Assembly (NCBI GenBank): GCA_030522415.1
Contig: CM060127.1
Coordinates: 19,206,814-19,270,813 of the forward strand
Direction of reading: 5' to 3'
Source of the DNA: Channallabes apus
Lineage: Eukaryota; Chordata; Actinopteri; Siluriformes; Clariidae
Length of the DNA: 64,000 bases
Positions 12,535-27,300 of this stretch are shown piece after piece. The notes under the pieces are model-generated. The model did not search any database and was not told where the DNA came from. It saw only the letters and a program-made list of their open reading frames with translations. Position 1 is the first letter of the stretch, and every line of letters begins with the position of its first letter. The position numbers were made by a program, and so were the translations under genes.

Positions 12535-12541
12535 ATACTAC
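12500..12541. repeat. (AT)n(GT)n microsatellite
   Basis: AT units followed by GT units, ending GTGTATACTA, the reverse complement of the sequence left of the Tc1 element at 10838-10877. An (AAT)n run follows at about 12567-12592. Confidence 0.9.
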
Positions 12542-12599
12542 ATATGATATTAATATGATAATTGAATAATAATAATAATAATAATAATAATACATATAA

Positions 12600-13640
12600 T
12601 ATACATCATACTATTTTTCTTTTCCTAAATGGTGTATACACTTCATGGCTATATATTTATATATACGTATATATAAATTCTTACATTATTTATGTTATAA
12701 TTTCCACTGATCACTTTTCTATATGGCTTCTGTCATTGTTTATTAGAAACTTTCTAGAGACCAATGGAAGGAAATATGGTGGCAAAAAAATTAGGACAAA
12801 AATCTTACAAAAATATAAAAAATATATATAGATAGACCAATTGCTTTTACATTATTGATACATTCTACAGTATACAACAAATATCAAATCATTGAGAGCT
12901 CTTAAACCATGTAAAGCAGTGACTAATTGTCTGTCGGCTTCCAAGTATTCCATACAAGAGCTTTGGGTTGAAATACGGTAATATATCACTATGAACAACC
13001 TGCGGTTGCCATATTTGCTGTTTCCTTGCTATGAATCAAATCATTATTCAGATTCACTCATTTTGTCCTGTGATGTGTTTAGGTTCCTAATATTTAGCAT
13101 TATATACTGATCCAGTCACCTTAAATTTCTGAGTGTGTAATATGTTTGCTTAGGGGGAAAAAAAGTTAATTCTGAAATTTCTTACAGATTTTTACTGTTG
13201 GTCGTATGTTTGTCTGTGATTCGAACTTGACGTTCTATCAGCTGCAATATTTGTACTGAACAGTTCTTAAAATTAAAAAAATTCTCAAGTTGAGTTCATT
13301 GTAGCTTTTTATTGAACCCTATAGCACTAGCAGTGTAGAGGGAAACAATGCAGTCTTACAGCTCTACTGTAGACTCGGTGTGTTTGATCCCTGAGCTCAG
13401 GTTACGCACCTAGTGTTTCCGGAATAGGCTCCACATCCAACACGGCACTCACTGAAGTGTAAGTAATGAATACTGCAATAGAGAGATAAGTAAGCTTTTT
13501 TTGGTCCAAATTATATTGTTTTCTTTTTATACTACATTGCCTGGCAAAAAAAAGAAAGAAAAAAAGTGTCATGTTGTGTCTGGTTCATTACTGAAAATTA
13601 TTCCTCATTCTCCCGGAACCACTCTTTCACAATTTCAGTC
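12600..13640. other. Intergenic AT-rich stretch
   Basis: No exon or RNA gene was seen. A piece at about 13395-13470 resembles a worn SINE tail (GGAATAGGCTCC). Open frames here lack conserved protein motifs. Confidence 0.5.
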
Positions 13641-14045
13641 TTGGAATATGCCTGTACCATCAGGGGAGAAAGATGTCATTGATGTGATAACCCGGACGTT
13701 CAGTACTTTCAGATCGTCAGCTGACTTAATTTTAATGCCGAATAATATTGCTGAGCTGAGACTTGACCAACTGAAACATCAGTTCATAACACTGCCTTCA
13801 GGGGCTTGTACCCCTCCATGATGGGTCCATCATTCAAGCACTTCCTTTGATTCTCACTATCCCACTAATTGTGCTCCCTGATACACCCATTACTCTACAG
13901 TAGAATAGGATCAACTTGGACTCATCAGACCCTTTTCTGAGTCCAAATGTTATGCTCCCTAGCAAATTAAAGCCTTTTTCCCTGATTAGTCTCGATAATA
14001 AACGGTTTTCTAATGGCCACACAGCTGTTTAATCCCAATTAGTCC
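13640..14045 (-). mobile_element. Decayed Tc1-like transposase fragment
   Basis: The minus strand at 13834-14022 carries a short frame with a GLRKGSDESKL segment that resembles the motif around the first catalytic Asp of Tc1 transposases. The same worn family appears at 42720-43025, where VMWSDESRLTLF can be read; both share a CTGAGC...TTTGACTAACTGAA-type flank. Confidence 0.5.
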
Positions 14046-14152
14046 TCATCTCATTGTGTGCATATGGGAATGCTCTTACTTTCACTATTAAACTTAGCTA
14101 TGGTTTTCACTTATTTTATTTTATTTTATGAATATCCATATACAGTGGTGTT

Positions 14153-15657
14153 CAAAATAATAGCAGTGTGTTGAAAAAAGTCAGTAAAGCTCCATATCCG
14201 TATAATAACTTTTAATTTAAATCACATAAATGCATTGGACCCCCTGCACATTCTATTCTGAATCGCAACATGAAGAAAAATGTGCTAAATGTATTATTAG
14301 TTTAATGTAAGTGAAGAAAAACAAATATTAGCCTGTTCAAAAAAATTGCAGTGTCATTATTCATCTTTATAAAGTGATGAATTTACCATTTAGACAAAAA
14401 TGCTTGAAGTTTAATCTTTTTTGTGCATCTCTGAACTAATATTTAGTTGTATAACCAGGTTTCTGAGAACTGCTTCACATCTGTGACAATTGTACTACAC
14501 GCCACAATTCCTCTGCATTTCTTGGTTTTGCCTCAGAAACAGCAATTTTATTGTCAGGCCACAAGTTTTCTATTGGATTAAGGTCTGGGGATTGGGCTGG
14601 TCACTCCATAACGTTAATCTTGTTGGTCTGGAACCAAGATGCTGCTCGCTTACTGGTGTGTTTGGGGTCTTGTTGAAACACCCATTTCAAGGGCATTTCC
14701 TCTTCGGCATGAGGCAACATGACATATTTAAGTATTCTGAAGTACTCAAATTGATCCATGCTCCTTGAAATGTGATGAATAGGCCCAACACCACAGCACG
14801 AGAAGCTACATCCCCATATGATGATGCTTGTGTCTCCATGCTTCACTGTCCTCACAGTGTATTGTGGCTTGAATTCAGTGTTTGGGGGTCACCTGACAAA
14901 CTGTCTGCGGCATTCTAGGCCCAAAAAGAACAATCTTGTTTTCATCAGTCCACAAAATATTGCACCATTTCACTTTAGGCCAGTCAATGTGTTCTTCTGC
15001 AAACTTCAACAATGGGACTTTGCGGGGGCGTCTTGCTGATAGCTTGACTTCACATAGCCGTCTTCTAATAGTAACAGTACTAACAGCTAACTTTAGATGT
15101 TCTTTAAGTCAATTGTTATTCTTTGATCCATTCGAATGGTAGTTTTCCGTTTTCTTCCATATATTTCTGGTTTTAGTCTCAATTTTAAAGCTTAAAATTA
15201 TTTGGTATCATTTTAGCAGAGCAGCCGATCATTTTCTGCACTTCTTTGTATGTTTTCACATCTCTAATCCACCTTTGAATCTTTTGAAGTGCGCTGTTCT
15301 TCTGAACAATGTCTGGACGACCCATTTTACTCTAATTTTCAGAGAGAAATGCACAGGACAACCTTTTCTGCATTTATCCTTAAATAAGGGGAACTTATTT
15401 GACACCTGTTTATCACAGAATAATTTACCTCTCTAATTGAGCTTCACACTGCTATTTTTTTGAACAGACTAATATTTGTTTTTCTTCACTTACATTAAAC
15501 TAATAATACATTTAGCACATTTTTGTTCATGTTGTGATTGAGAATAGAATGTGCAGGGTGTCCAATGCATTAATGTGATTTAAATTAAAAGTTATTATAT
15601 AGATATGGAGCTTTACTCACTTTTTTCAACACACTGCTATTATTTTGAACACCACTG
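14153..15657 (-). mobile_element. Tc1-like DNA transposon, third family (decayed)
   Basis: Ends are CAGTGGTGTTCAAAATAATA and its near reverse complement TATTATTTTGAACACCACTG. Each end continues into an inverted repeat of roughly 200 bp (CTCCATATC, TTTAATTTAAATCACAT and GCATTGGAC motifs on both sides). TA precedes the left end; the right flank is AA, mutated from TA. The minus strand keeps transposase pieces (HGDTSIIIWG, QQDPKHTSKRAASWF, WRPLIQSPD-type region) broken by stops and shifts. No continuous frame survives. Confidence 0.9.
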
Positions 15658-15819
15658 AATACCACATCTCTTTCACAAAGTTGACGGTTCAGCATTATCC
15701 TTACAGGTTTTGATAACGTGTTGAAGTGTTCTTAACCTAATTCCAATGATTTCAAATCTCAAATGTTGTTTTCTTTGTCTGATGTAGCCGAATAATTTGA
15801 CTCTTCTGAAATGGTGACA

Positions 15820-16172
15820 GGCGGCGCGGTGGTGTAGTGGTTAGCACTGTCGCCTTGCACCTCCAGGGTCCGGGTTCGATTCCCCGGCCAGGCTCGATTC
15901 CCGTCTCTGTGTGCATGGAGTTTTGCATGTTCTCCCCGTGCTTGTTGGGTTTCCTCCGGGTACTCCGGTTTCCTCCCACAGTCCAAAGACATGCAGATTA
16001 GGCTAATTGGCGTTCCCAAATTGACCAAAGTGTGTGTGTGCTCTGCGATGGATTGGCACGCTGTCCAGGGTGTACCCTGCCTCGTGCCCTAAGCCTCCTG
16101 GGATAGGCTCCAGGTCCCCGCGACCCTAAATACAGAATAAAGCAGTATAGAAGATGAATGAATGAATGAATG
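15820..16172 (+). repeat. tRNA-derived SINE, full-length copy
   Basis: The most complete member of the family. Head GGCGGCGCGGTGGTGTAGTG, box B-like GGTTCGATTCC, then the CTCCCCGTGCTTG and CTCCGGTTTCCTCCCACAGT body, the GATTGGCACGCTGTCCAGGG segment and a GGATAGGCTCCAGGTCCCCG segment. It ends in four ATGA units. Confidence 0.9.
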
Positions 16173-17312
16173 AAGTGGCGACTTTTTTTGGCCTGGTAGT
16201 GTACAATTATAGTGATTATGGATCTTACTTCTCAGTGGAAGTAACTATTCTAGGAGGCCAACATCTCAAAGGTCCTTTTCAGATGTCTGAATATGTTTTC
16301 ATCTCTTGCATCCCAGTATTATTTGTTTCAGAGGCACAGAATTCTCAACTATACCCCTGTCTCCACATACTCTTGTGGTATTTTTTCTTACCTCACATCC
16401 AGGAATGGAACATAATTTGGATAATGATCTCCAAATGTGATATGGCATCTGAGGCATCTGATGGATCCTTCCATCCTACCTGTATATGCACAACTAGGTC
16501 AGCTTTAATCAGGTTTGAGTTGGAGCTATTATAAAAAGGCCTACAGCTAATAGATGAGGAAGACAAACAAAATATATTGTTTACTTCAGAAATTCTTTGG
16601 TTTGATGGCTGATTATATCCTGTTTCATCCTTGTACGTCGTTATGCATTTGTCCTCATTTTTATCCTGGTTTACGACATTTAACAAAGCAGTAGTAAATT
16701 ACATCATGTACTCTATATGCTTTATAATTTCTTCTTGCTGATAGAAGAGACAGAGAGCATGCTTGCTACCTAAGAGCAGTATCGGCCATCTGCGCTGAGG
16801 CTGTTTTTATTTCACACAAGTCAGCAGACCCTCTGAACCAACCACATTTACACTCACACATGCAAGGACACTCATCTTTGAATCATCAGCATCTCTGCAA
16901 TTATGCAACCCAAAATTGCACACACATTTTTTCAAGTCATGTCATTCCCTAGGAATAAATAGAAATTATGACTTCATTAAACATCAGTAAAAACATTAGC
17001 CTGTGTCTCAACTTGGCAATCTGTTCATGTCACCCAAATTAAACCTGTAAATCCTTTAATACCCCTGGTGTAAGGTTTACAGAGTACTCACCATGTTAGA
17101 GACACAGTCGCAAGGAAGGATAAGTGCTGCTGGTATGTGGTGATAGAAAATATTGGTAATAAATCTCACTGACATGTTCCAGTTAGCCTTGAGTTTACAA
17201 ATTGGATTTTCAATCATTTGTTTTTCCAATGAAGTCATCAGTTTTGAGTTGTAACTGACTGCAGAAAGACTTTGGTTCAACCTTACTGAAGGTGAATGAT
17301 CTATTTTACTTC
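16173..17312. other. Intergenic stretch without recognised features
   Basis: Moderately AT-rich, with no splice-bounded exon, TIR or SINE seen. Open frames at 16166-16534 and 16393-16686 on opposite strands show no conserved motif and are taken as chance. Confidence 0.5.
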
Positions 17313-17571
17313 CTCACTCAATCACTCATCTTCTATACTGCTTTATCCTGTATTCAGGGTCACGGGCAATTTGGGAACACCAATTAGCCTAACCTTCATC
17401 TTTGGACTGTGGGAGGAAACCGGAGTACCTGGAGGAAACCTACCAAGCACGGGGAGAACATGCAAACTCCATGCACACAGGGACGGGAATCCAGCCTGGC
17501 TGGGAATCGAACCCGGACCCTGGAGGTGCAAGGCGACAGTGCTAACCACCACACCACCGTGCCGCCCTTAT
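17313..17571 (-). repeat. tRNA-derived SINE, inverted copy
   Basis: Reverse-complement member of the SINE seen at 15820. It runs from the tail (TTCTATACTGCTTTATCCTG) to the head (CACCACACCACCGTGCCGCC). A segment between the tail and the AATTTGGGAACACCAATTAG motif is missing. Confidence 0.85.
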
Positions 17572-18090
17572 TTTAATTCCTTCCTTCTTTAAGTATAGGT
17601 ATTTAATCAAGGTAATGGAAGGTCTTAATTATTATAAAAAAATTTTTTTGCTAAACATGGATCAATGATACATTTGAGTTGATAAATCTACATTCCTGGC
17701 TTAAACTCTCACATGTTCAAAAGTCAGCTGTTTGAAACCTGGATGCCTGCAGAGTATTTAACTAGCTCTACGCAGTCATGTGTAGCAGTGGGCCAGACAA
17801 AAACTGAACAAAACCCTGACTAGAAAGAACTTGTGCAAGGGCAAGTGACAGTCAAGCTGATGACCCTGCATTAAGGTCATGCTTTGTGAATCAGGACAAC
17901 TAAGAATAGGACATATCTGCTAAAAATCATATAACTGGTATAGAACAGGAAGACATTTCCATGTTTTAATACATGCGGTGCATCACAATGCCTAGTTGCC
18001 GATTTGGTATCACGGTTTTATAAATATCCAGATTCAATATTACGTTTTTGTTACAATTGTAAATAAACTTTGCAAATAATTCACTCCTAC

Positions 18091-18158
18091 CACAAGGGAC
18101 GCTGTGCTGCCTGCCAACATGTGACTAGTTTATAGAGCAAGACCTGTAGGATTATACA
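18091..18158 (+). repeat. Short dispersed repeat of about 75 bp, copy 1
   Basis: Core GCTGTGCTGCCTGCCAA, then CTAGTTTATAGAGC and ACCTGTAGGATTATA. Related copies are at 48930-49007 (+) and 47004-47075 (-). Here no SINE tail lies directly beside it. Confidence 0.7.
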
Positions 18159-18159
18159 A

Positions 18160-19060
18160 GTTTATGTCCTCATCTACCTCCTCCCTCTTGGTCACATCTT
18201 TAGAAAATTCAGTATACATTTCCATTGTTATGCAGATGATACACAACCACATTTCTCCACAAAGCCACGCTTTCACCATTCTGTGTCACCAACTGAAGAG
18301 GTCCTCCTCCTAAGGTCAAAATACACCTTATCCAACAGTTTCTCCCTCTTCTCAGGTTAAAAACCTGAGGGTCATTATTGATGGCACTTTGTCCTTTAAG
18401 GCCTATAAACAATATCTGCCAATCATGTTACCTCCAGCTACGTAACATTTCACATCTTCGACTGTTCAACACTTCTGCCACTCATTCATGCACTAGTCAC
18501 CTCCCACATTGATTAATGTACAGTAATGCACTTCACTGGCATACCACAAAAACTCCGACATAAATTTCAACTTACCCAGAACTCTGCTGCCCATATAATA
18601 ACCTAATCATCTTTAATTCATGACTTTACCCCCACCTTCCAACAACTCCATTAGAGTTTAAAATTCTCCTCCTCACATTTTATAGCACTAAATCTTGCTC
18701 CTGCTTAGAGCCTGTTCAATTCTAGACCCCCTTCTCTCTCCGCTCTTCATCAAGGCTCCTTATTACACCCCTTGCCTGCCTGACCACTATGGATTCTAGA
18801 GCCTTTAGTTGTACTTCTCGACTCTGGAATTCTCTCCCCGAAAACATCCGCGTAACAGATTCTGCAACCAAATTCAAAACTTAAGAACCATTTATTCAAA
18901 AACGCTTATTCTACATGTAAGACTCCACTCGAATCTCAATTTAAACCTCCTTAATTGTCATTTGTTAAAAATCTTTTAAATTATGACACTGTCTTGATTT
19001 AAATTGTTTTAATCTTCTCTGTAAGGTGACCGTGGGTGACTAGAAACGCACATATAGAAA
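18160..19060 (+). mobile_element. L2-like LINE reverse transcriptase relic
   Basis: A plus-strand broken frame shows HCYADDTQ, the catalytic YADD box, near 18220. The downstream order is typical of the end of L2/CR1-type ORF2: LRNISHLRLF, PELCCPYN, LEPVQF, SRLWNSLP near 18830 and a KTxxF-type end near 18890. Stops and shifts are frequent, so it is an old truncated insertion. Confidence 0.75.
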
Positions 19061-19210
19061 TAAAATGAATTATTAAAAAATATACATGTGGTGGTGCAAG
19101 TGTGGTGACCCAACTGCCACACAAAAGAATTGTGATCCATAACTAATTTAAATTCAAAGAATAACAGTTATAATGAGTACAAACACACCAAAGCATCCAT
19201 TTTAACCATA

Positions 19211-19216
19211 TTTATT
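19211..19216 (-). terminator. RPL30 polyadenylation signal
   Basis: AATAAA on the minus strand, about 26 bp after the RPL30 stop codon. The 3' UTR is therefore very short, as is common for ribosomal protein genes. Confidence 0.8.
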
Positions 19217-19241
19217 ATAACAACTTTCAGGGAAAATGGCT

Positions 19242-22123
<2,882 letters not shown>

Positions 22124-22419
22124 ATTTCCCAAAGTGCAACGCGCTCGGAAACCACACACACTTCTCGCGAGAACACGGCTTTACATCGAGTCCTGTCCTA
22201 AATGACTCACTTTCCCTCAACTTTGTAGAACAAAAACGTGTTTGAGCTGACTTCTGCTTCGTCCTATTTAGTGCACTTGATAGACAAACAATGAGGCATT
22301 TGGAATTGTACATTACAGGAGGGTTTACTGGATTCTAGATCCTCGTTACCTCATAACCAGGCATATGTGTCTGACATCATCTACATGTTTGGTCGATGTA
22401 CATATTCAAATATGAATAT

Positions 22420-22458
22420 TACACACACATACATACATACATACATACATACATACAT
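22420..22458. repeat. (CATA)n microsatellite
   Basis: About eight CATA units between RPL30 and the ERICH5-like gene. Confidence 0.85.
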
Positions 22459-22790
22459 ACTGATCAGCCATAACATTGTGACCACCCACCTAATATTGAG
22501 TAGGTCTCCCTCCATTACAGTAATGACTTAGTGTATATATTCTGACACCTTTCTACTGGTACCAGCATTAACCTTTTCCTCAATTTAAGCTATGGTTTTG
22601 GACTACACAGACGGGCCTTCACACCCCATGTACATCAGTAAGCTTTGGCCACCCATGACCCTCTTGCCAGTTCACCAGTTTTCCTTCCTTGTTTCACTTT
22701 TGATATGTCCAGACCACTGCAGACTAGGAACATCCCACAAAAGCTGCAGTTTAGGAGTTGCTCTGACCCAGTGGCTGATCGGCATATATG
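22459..22790. repeat. Dispersed repeat beginning TGATCAGCCATAACATTGTG
   Basis: The TGATCAGCCATAACATT...ACCACC start, the CACCCCATGTACATCAGTAA piece and the end GACCCAGTGGCTGATCGGCA belong to an interspersed repeat that I recognise from many teleost genomes. The first and last bases form an imperfect inverted repeat (TGATCAGCC/GGCTGATC). Class uncertain. Confidence 0.55.
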
Positions 22791-22814
22791 CAATAATATT
22801 TTTCACTGTAAAAA

Positions 22815-23005
22815 ATTCCTCCCACAGTCAAAAGACATGCAAATAGGCTAACTGGCATTACCATAGTGTTTGTGTGTATGTGTGTGCCCTGTGATGGATT
22901 GGCACACTGTCCACGGTGTACCCCGCCTTGTGTCCTGGGACTGGCTCCAGGTCCCCTACAACCCTGTGTCGGATGAAGCAGAATGGATGATGAGTGAGTC
23001 GTGTC
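22815..23005 (+). repeat. tRNA-derived SINE, 3' part
   Basis: Starts inside the body (CTCCCACAGTCAAAAGACAT) and continues through GATGGATTGGCACACTGTCC and GGCTCCAGGTCCCC to a GATGATGAGTGAGT tail. It faces the inverted copy at 23052, giving a large inverted repeat with a spacer of about 50 bp. Confidence 0.8.
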
Positions 23006-23051
23006 CTACTCCCTACTCCTTGCATTCTTCACACAGCAAACCAAACTGTGC

Positions 23052-23370
23052 ATTCATTCATTCATTCATCTTCTATACCGCTTTATCCTATGATCAGGGT
23101 CGCGGGGGGCCTGGAGCCTATCCCAGGAGGCTTTGGGCACTTGGCGGGGTACACCCTGGACAGGGTGCCAATCCATCGCAGGGCATACACACATGCACAC
23201 ACCCATTCACACACTACGGGCAATTTGGGAACGCCATTTAGCCTAACCTGCATATCTTTGGACTGTGGGAGGAAACCGGAGTACCCGGAGGAAACCCACC
23301 AAGCACGGGGAGAACATGCAAACTCCATGCACACAGAGACGGGAATCGAGTCGGGCCGGGAACCAAACTG
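23052..23370 (-). repeat. tRNA-derived SINE, inverted near-complete copy
   Basis: Tail ATTCATTCATTCATCTTCTA, then the whole body in reverse to CCCACCAAGCACGGGGAGAA and the start of the tRNA-like head, where it is cut off at GGGAACCAAAC. A (GA)n run follows at about 23496-23520. Confidence 0.85.
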
Positions 23371-23486
23371 CATTATATTTTAAATAATCATTAAAAAGTA
23401 CATGCAAAAATGACTAAAATTAAGTATTGTTAACGGTGTGTTATACTCAGAACCATCTTCCTGAAATATACAGCATTTTCTAAAAA

Positions 23487-23519
<33 letters not shown>

Positions 23520-23849
23520 AAAAAGCCTCTAGGTGTCGCTGTTTTAAAGCCTGCTTGCGCCATCTTTTGTAAAATATTTAACAGTTTTCAGCTATTAAAC
23601 TCATTGTAGAGTTTATCTTGTGTATCTTATATTAATGTGTCTGTGCGAACTTCAACCGGTTAGTGATGTTTCATTTAAGGGGAAATTTGCTAAAATTACT
23701 CTGCACGAGGAAAGAAAGAAGGAAACAGCGACTAATATATGCGAGTTCACTTAAAAGAGCCGAGTCTTCTGGAATCGACACATGATCCGGAATCGACCCA
23801 TCACATAGCTATAGACACACACCTTGTGAGTTTGAGTTAGTAGGGCAGG

Positions 23850-26024
23850 ATGGGATGCAACCCCAGCAAACACACCACGGTGCAAGACACACCAGATGCA
23901 AACTGCAATGGATCCAGTACCAATGGTGAGTGTTTTATTTTATAATCTAACTTGTGTTTTTTTTGTTGTTGTTTTTTTTTGGGGGGGGCGAGGGGGGGGA
24001 TGGGGGTTAAATATTTTAACTCAAAATTTTAATCTTGGATAAAGATGAATATTAATAAAGAATTTTGACTGTTCCCTATAGTTACACATTTGCATAAAAA
24101 AAGTATATGTCATTTCATTGCCTCCTCATCTATAGCTTCCTAAAGTGGTTTTAATTGGAAAAATATTTTGTATATACAAATTGTTATACAGTAGATACAA
24201 CCAAAAACCCTTAATAGTTTGAGACTCCATCTTAAAAAATAGATCACAGCAATAAACAAAAGGAAACAACAATAAAAAAACAGTATTTTTTAAAATTCTC
24301 TATTCACCAGAACTGACAGAGCCTGTCACAGAGCCTGTAAGCCTTCACAAACCTTTTATTGCATTGTGTTTGAATCGCATCATATCACTTTGGATAAAAA
24401 TTCTTCTCCAGCTGAATAGCACAATTATTCTTTTCTTAGAATCACCACTTGCCCATTGTAAGTTCCTTTACTTGTTAACCTTTTGTAAGAATCAAGTCTT
24501 CTACATCCAGGGTAGTAAAATGGTATTTCATGCAAATAATGTATTAGAAAGAGTAAAGTAGGTGGGTGTAAAGTAGGTGATGGAGTTTTTGGACTGAAAC
24601 ATCAACTGAAACACAGACATCGTATCTATGATTTAGCTAGAAGTTAATGCATCAGCAAGAACACGCAATGTCCTCTAATCATTAACAAAAAGACCTCCAA
24701 CAAAGTATGCTATATTAACCATCAACACATTACGTGTGTTATGAATGAGGAAGCTGTTAGTGGTAAAAAAAAAAAAAAAAAAAAAAGGTCTCTTGCTATA
24801 CTGCATATATAAAAAGATGCATGTGCAAAGACTATGCCAAACTGAGAAAGTGGAAAATACTTTAACTGAAAAAGTTTAACTGGAAAGAGTTTCACGGTTC
24901 ACAATTTCACCACCTGTTAGTGAAGTTTCCTGATTCATGCTTCACCAGTTCACTGACTTCCTATTTGTATTTTATTTTAGCCGCCTTTCCGTGTTGCTCA
25001 GGTGCAAAAAATAAAAATTCTGTAACTAAATTTAAATCTGATTTCAAAGTTTATATTAAGTAGAGTATACATTAAAATGTGTGTATTCTAAAACCAGTAT
25101 TTGAATTTTTTCCCCCTCTAACTCATGTATATTTTTAACTAGATCCACTTCAATACTAATATTTCTGTACCATTGACCATAATGTAAATGAAAAAAAAAT
25201 AATGTTTTCTAATCTACATAATTAAAATAAACATGTGTAGAAAAGGCAGATGATGAGCTGGATGTTAAGTGTGGTGCAGAAGCAGCTGCTGAGAGCTCAG
25301 AGGCTCCAGAATGGTCCAACACATTGTGCCCTGCTACAGAACCAACACTAGCAGATGACCCAGGTACACAGAACACAGTCCTCTGTTCATGCTCATGCAA
25401 ATATACCTGACAGTTAAAAATCACATGTAAAACAAGTCGCATTTATCATTTAGTGGCCTTAGTCGAAATATATTGCTTGAATACAAATTGCCAAATGGGT
25501 TATTTTAATATAATATTTTCAGTATAAAGTTTTATAGATGACAACATGCATGTCTACATGACTGATCTACACGTTTACATAAGCTGGTGTGTACACAACC
25601 TCTGCCATGCTAGAGATTACAAATGTAAATGGTGTTTTGCTCACTAATGCAAATGTGTGCTTTGGACATGTGAGGAAACCAGAAAGCATGACATGAAGTA
25701 ATGAGTTCAAATTGAATATCTAGTAAACACTGGATAACTTTGCTGCATCATTAATTCAAGTGCAAAATTTGGATTTTCCTATACCATGTGGGAACGGAAA
25801 AAGAAGCAAATGTACTACTTCTTTAGAATTTTGTTCACATATCTTCAGATATAACACTTTTAGGTGTAATACATTATTATTATTATTATTATGGAGTGAT
25901 CTTAACATTAGTGACATTTTAAACCAGTAAAAAGTATTTCATGTTTATTAATCCTTCAGAAGCTGTTGCTCCAGCAGCAGGACAGACTGAGCAAACTGAA
26001 TCGGAGGAAGCACCAGATTTCTGA
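23850..26024 (+). CDS. erich5: ERICH5-like (C8orf47-like) short acidic protein
   Basis: Three exons, 23850-23925, 25241-25363 and 25960-26024, join in phase across GT-AG introns to give 87 residues ending APDF and TGA. The N terminus is MGCNPSK, a good N-myristoylation/palmitoylation signal, so the protein is probably tethered to membranes. The rest is Glu/Asp/Ala-rich with no domain (KADDELDVKCGAEAAAESSE, PTLADDP, TEQTESEEAP). The call rests on the MGC start, the acidic make-up and position: human ERICH5 lies between RPL30 (-) and RIDA (-) on the plus strand, as here. The human protein is about 370 residues, so this one is very short. ERICH5 function is not established. Confidence 0.6.
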
Positions 26025-26123
26025 CCTCAAATCAATGATATTTGATGATTATTATCTCTCTCATTCAGGTCCTAGTGAGGAACTCTAAGGCTTACAGACA
26101 GCATAACCTTATTATGGGGGAAA

Positions 26124-26125
<2 letters not shown>

Positions 26126-26175
<50 letters not shown>
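26126..26175. repeat. (TA)n microsatellite
   Basis: About 25 TA units, roughly 100 bp after the ERICH5-like stop codon, so probably in its 3' UTR or just beyond. Confidence 0.9.
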
Positions 26176-26177
<2 letters not shown>

Positions 26178-26179
26178 GT

Positions 26180-27300
26180 ATGTATTTAACTTATATTAAA
26201 GCAAAACACACACAAAAAAAAGATTGTAGGTTGTAAATCTGCTTATATGTTTAGATGTTATGAAAAATCTACTAGGAATGTATGATTTCTTGGGAAAATA
26301 ATAAACAGTGGGGTGATGTGATGCAGCCTGATGTGAAATGGAGCTATTGTTACTATTCTGATATCTATATCTTCCAAAAGGAGAATATTTAGTTTTCTAT
26401 ATAACATTTTGTTAAGAATTACACACCTGCAGGTTGTAAGTTCCTGTTATCACCTGTTAAAGCTGAACCGTTGTTTCCTCACCAGCCTCCTTTTTTCTTT
26501 CTCTTATAATTATTAATACAAGAAAACCTTTCATCTTACGAAGAAAATAAAAAGTCATCTCTCTTAAAGACAAGTTCTTGAACTCATTAGATAAATGCTT
26601 AATAAACTTCTCTGCACAAAAATCTTAAACGATTTTGAATTATTGACTTTATATGTATTCATTTTGTAAACAGCAATATTTTTGTCCATTCATTGTTAGT
26701 CTTGAATGTCATGGAGTGTTTGTCACATAAGTCTTAGTAAATGTGCTGTTATTATGGAATAAGCAAAATCAGTGCGCTATAATAAATCACATTAATGTGA
26801 GATTTGAATTGCAGCCTGCTACGGTCCGAGCTGCTGTTATTGAAGAGTCACAAAACTGAACATGTGTGTCATTTAAAAAAAGAAACAATGTTTTAAATAG
26901 GGTTGTACAATTTATTATTCATATACACTATTAGCACTGTAGTGTGAAAAACAATGGGATGTAATGTTCACTCAGTGACATTGTTGATTTAAAAGAAATG
27001 TTAATTTGGCAAGACAGTAATACTGTACAGTATTGCAAAGCACAATTAATTAGAAGTATGAACCTGCATTACACTGTATCATGGAATAGATGTAATTGGT
27101 CGAATCATGGAAAATAGCAATAGTGGGGAAAAAATCTGACAGCAAATCTACAAGTGCACAATAAAATATACAGTCAAAGGCATATTGGAAGATCGCTGTA
27201 TGTAAATTACACCATAAAGACATGTTAGAATTAAGGCTGGCAGTGATCCGGTTCCAGTCATATTTTATTGTTACAATTTGTGCATGTTTGCTGCGGTTAG
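26180..27300. other. Spacer between the convergent ERICH5-like and RIDA genes
   Basis: Holds the 3' ends of both genes. Candidate AATAAA signals occur near 26299 and 26545 on the plus strand, and near 27260 on the minus strand (TTTATT on plus), the last about 40 bp after the RIDA stop. No other gene was seen. Confidence 0.5.

Noticed and set aside
13501..13821. Plus-strand open frame of 106 codons
   Set aside because: It runs through a worn Tc1-like fragment on the other strand and shows no protein-like conservation.
16166..16686. Overlapping frames of 122 and 97 codons on opposite strands
   Set aside because: No similarity to known proteins by eye and no splice signals or neighbours to support them.
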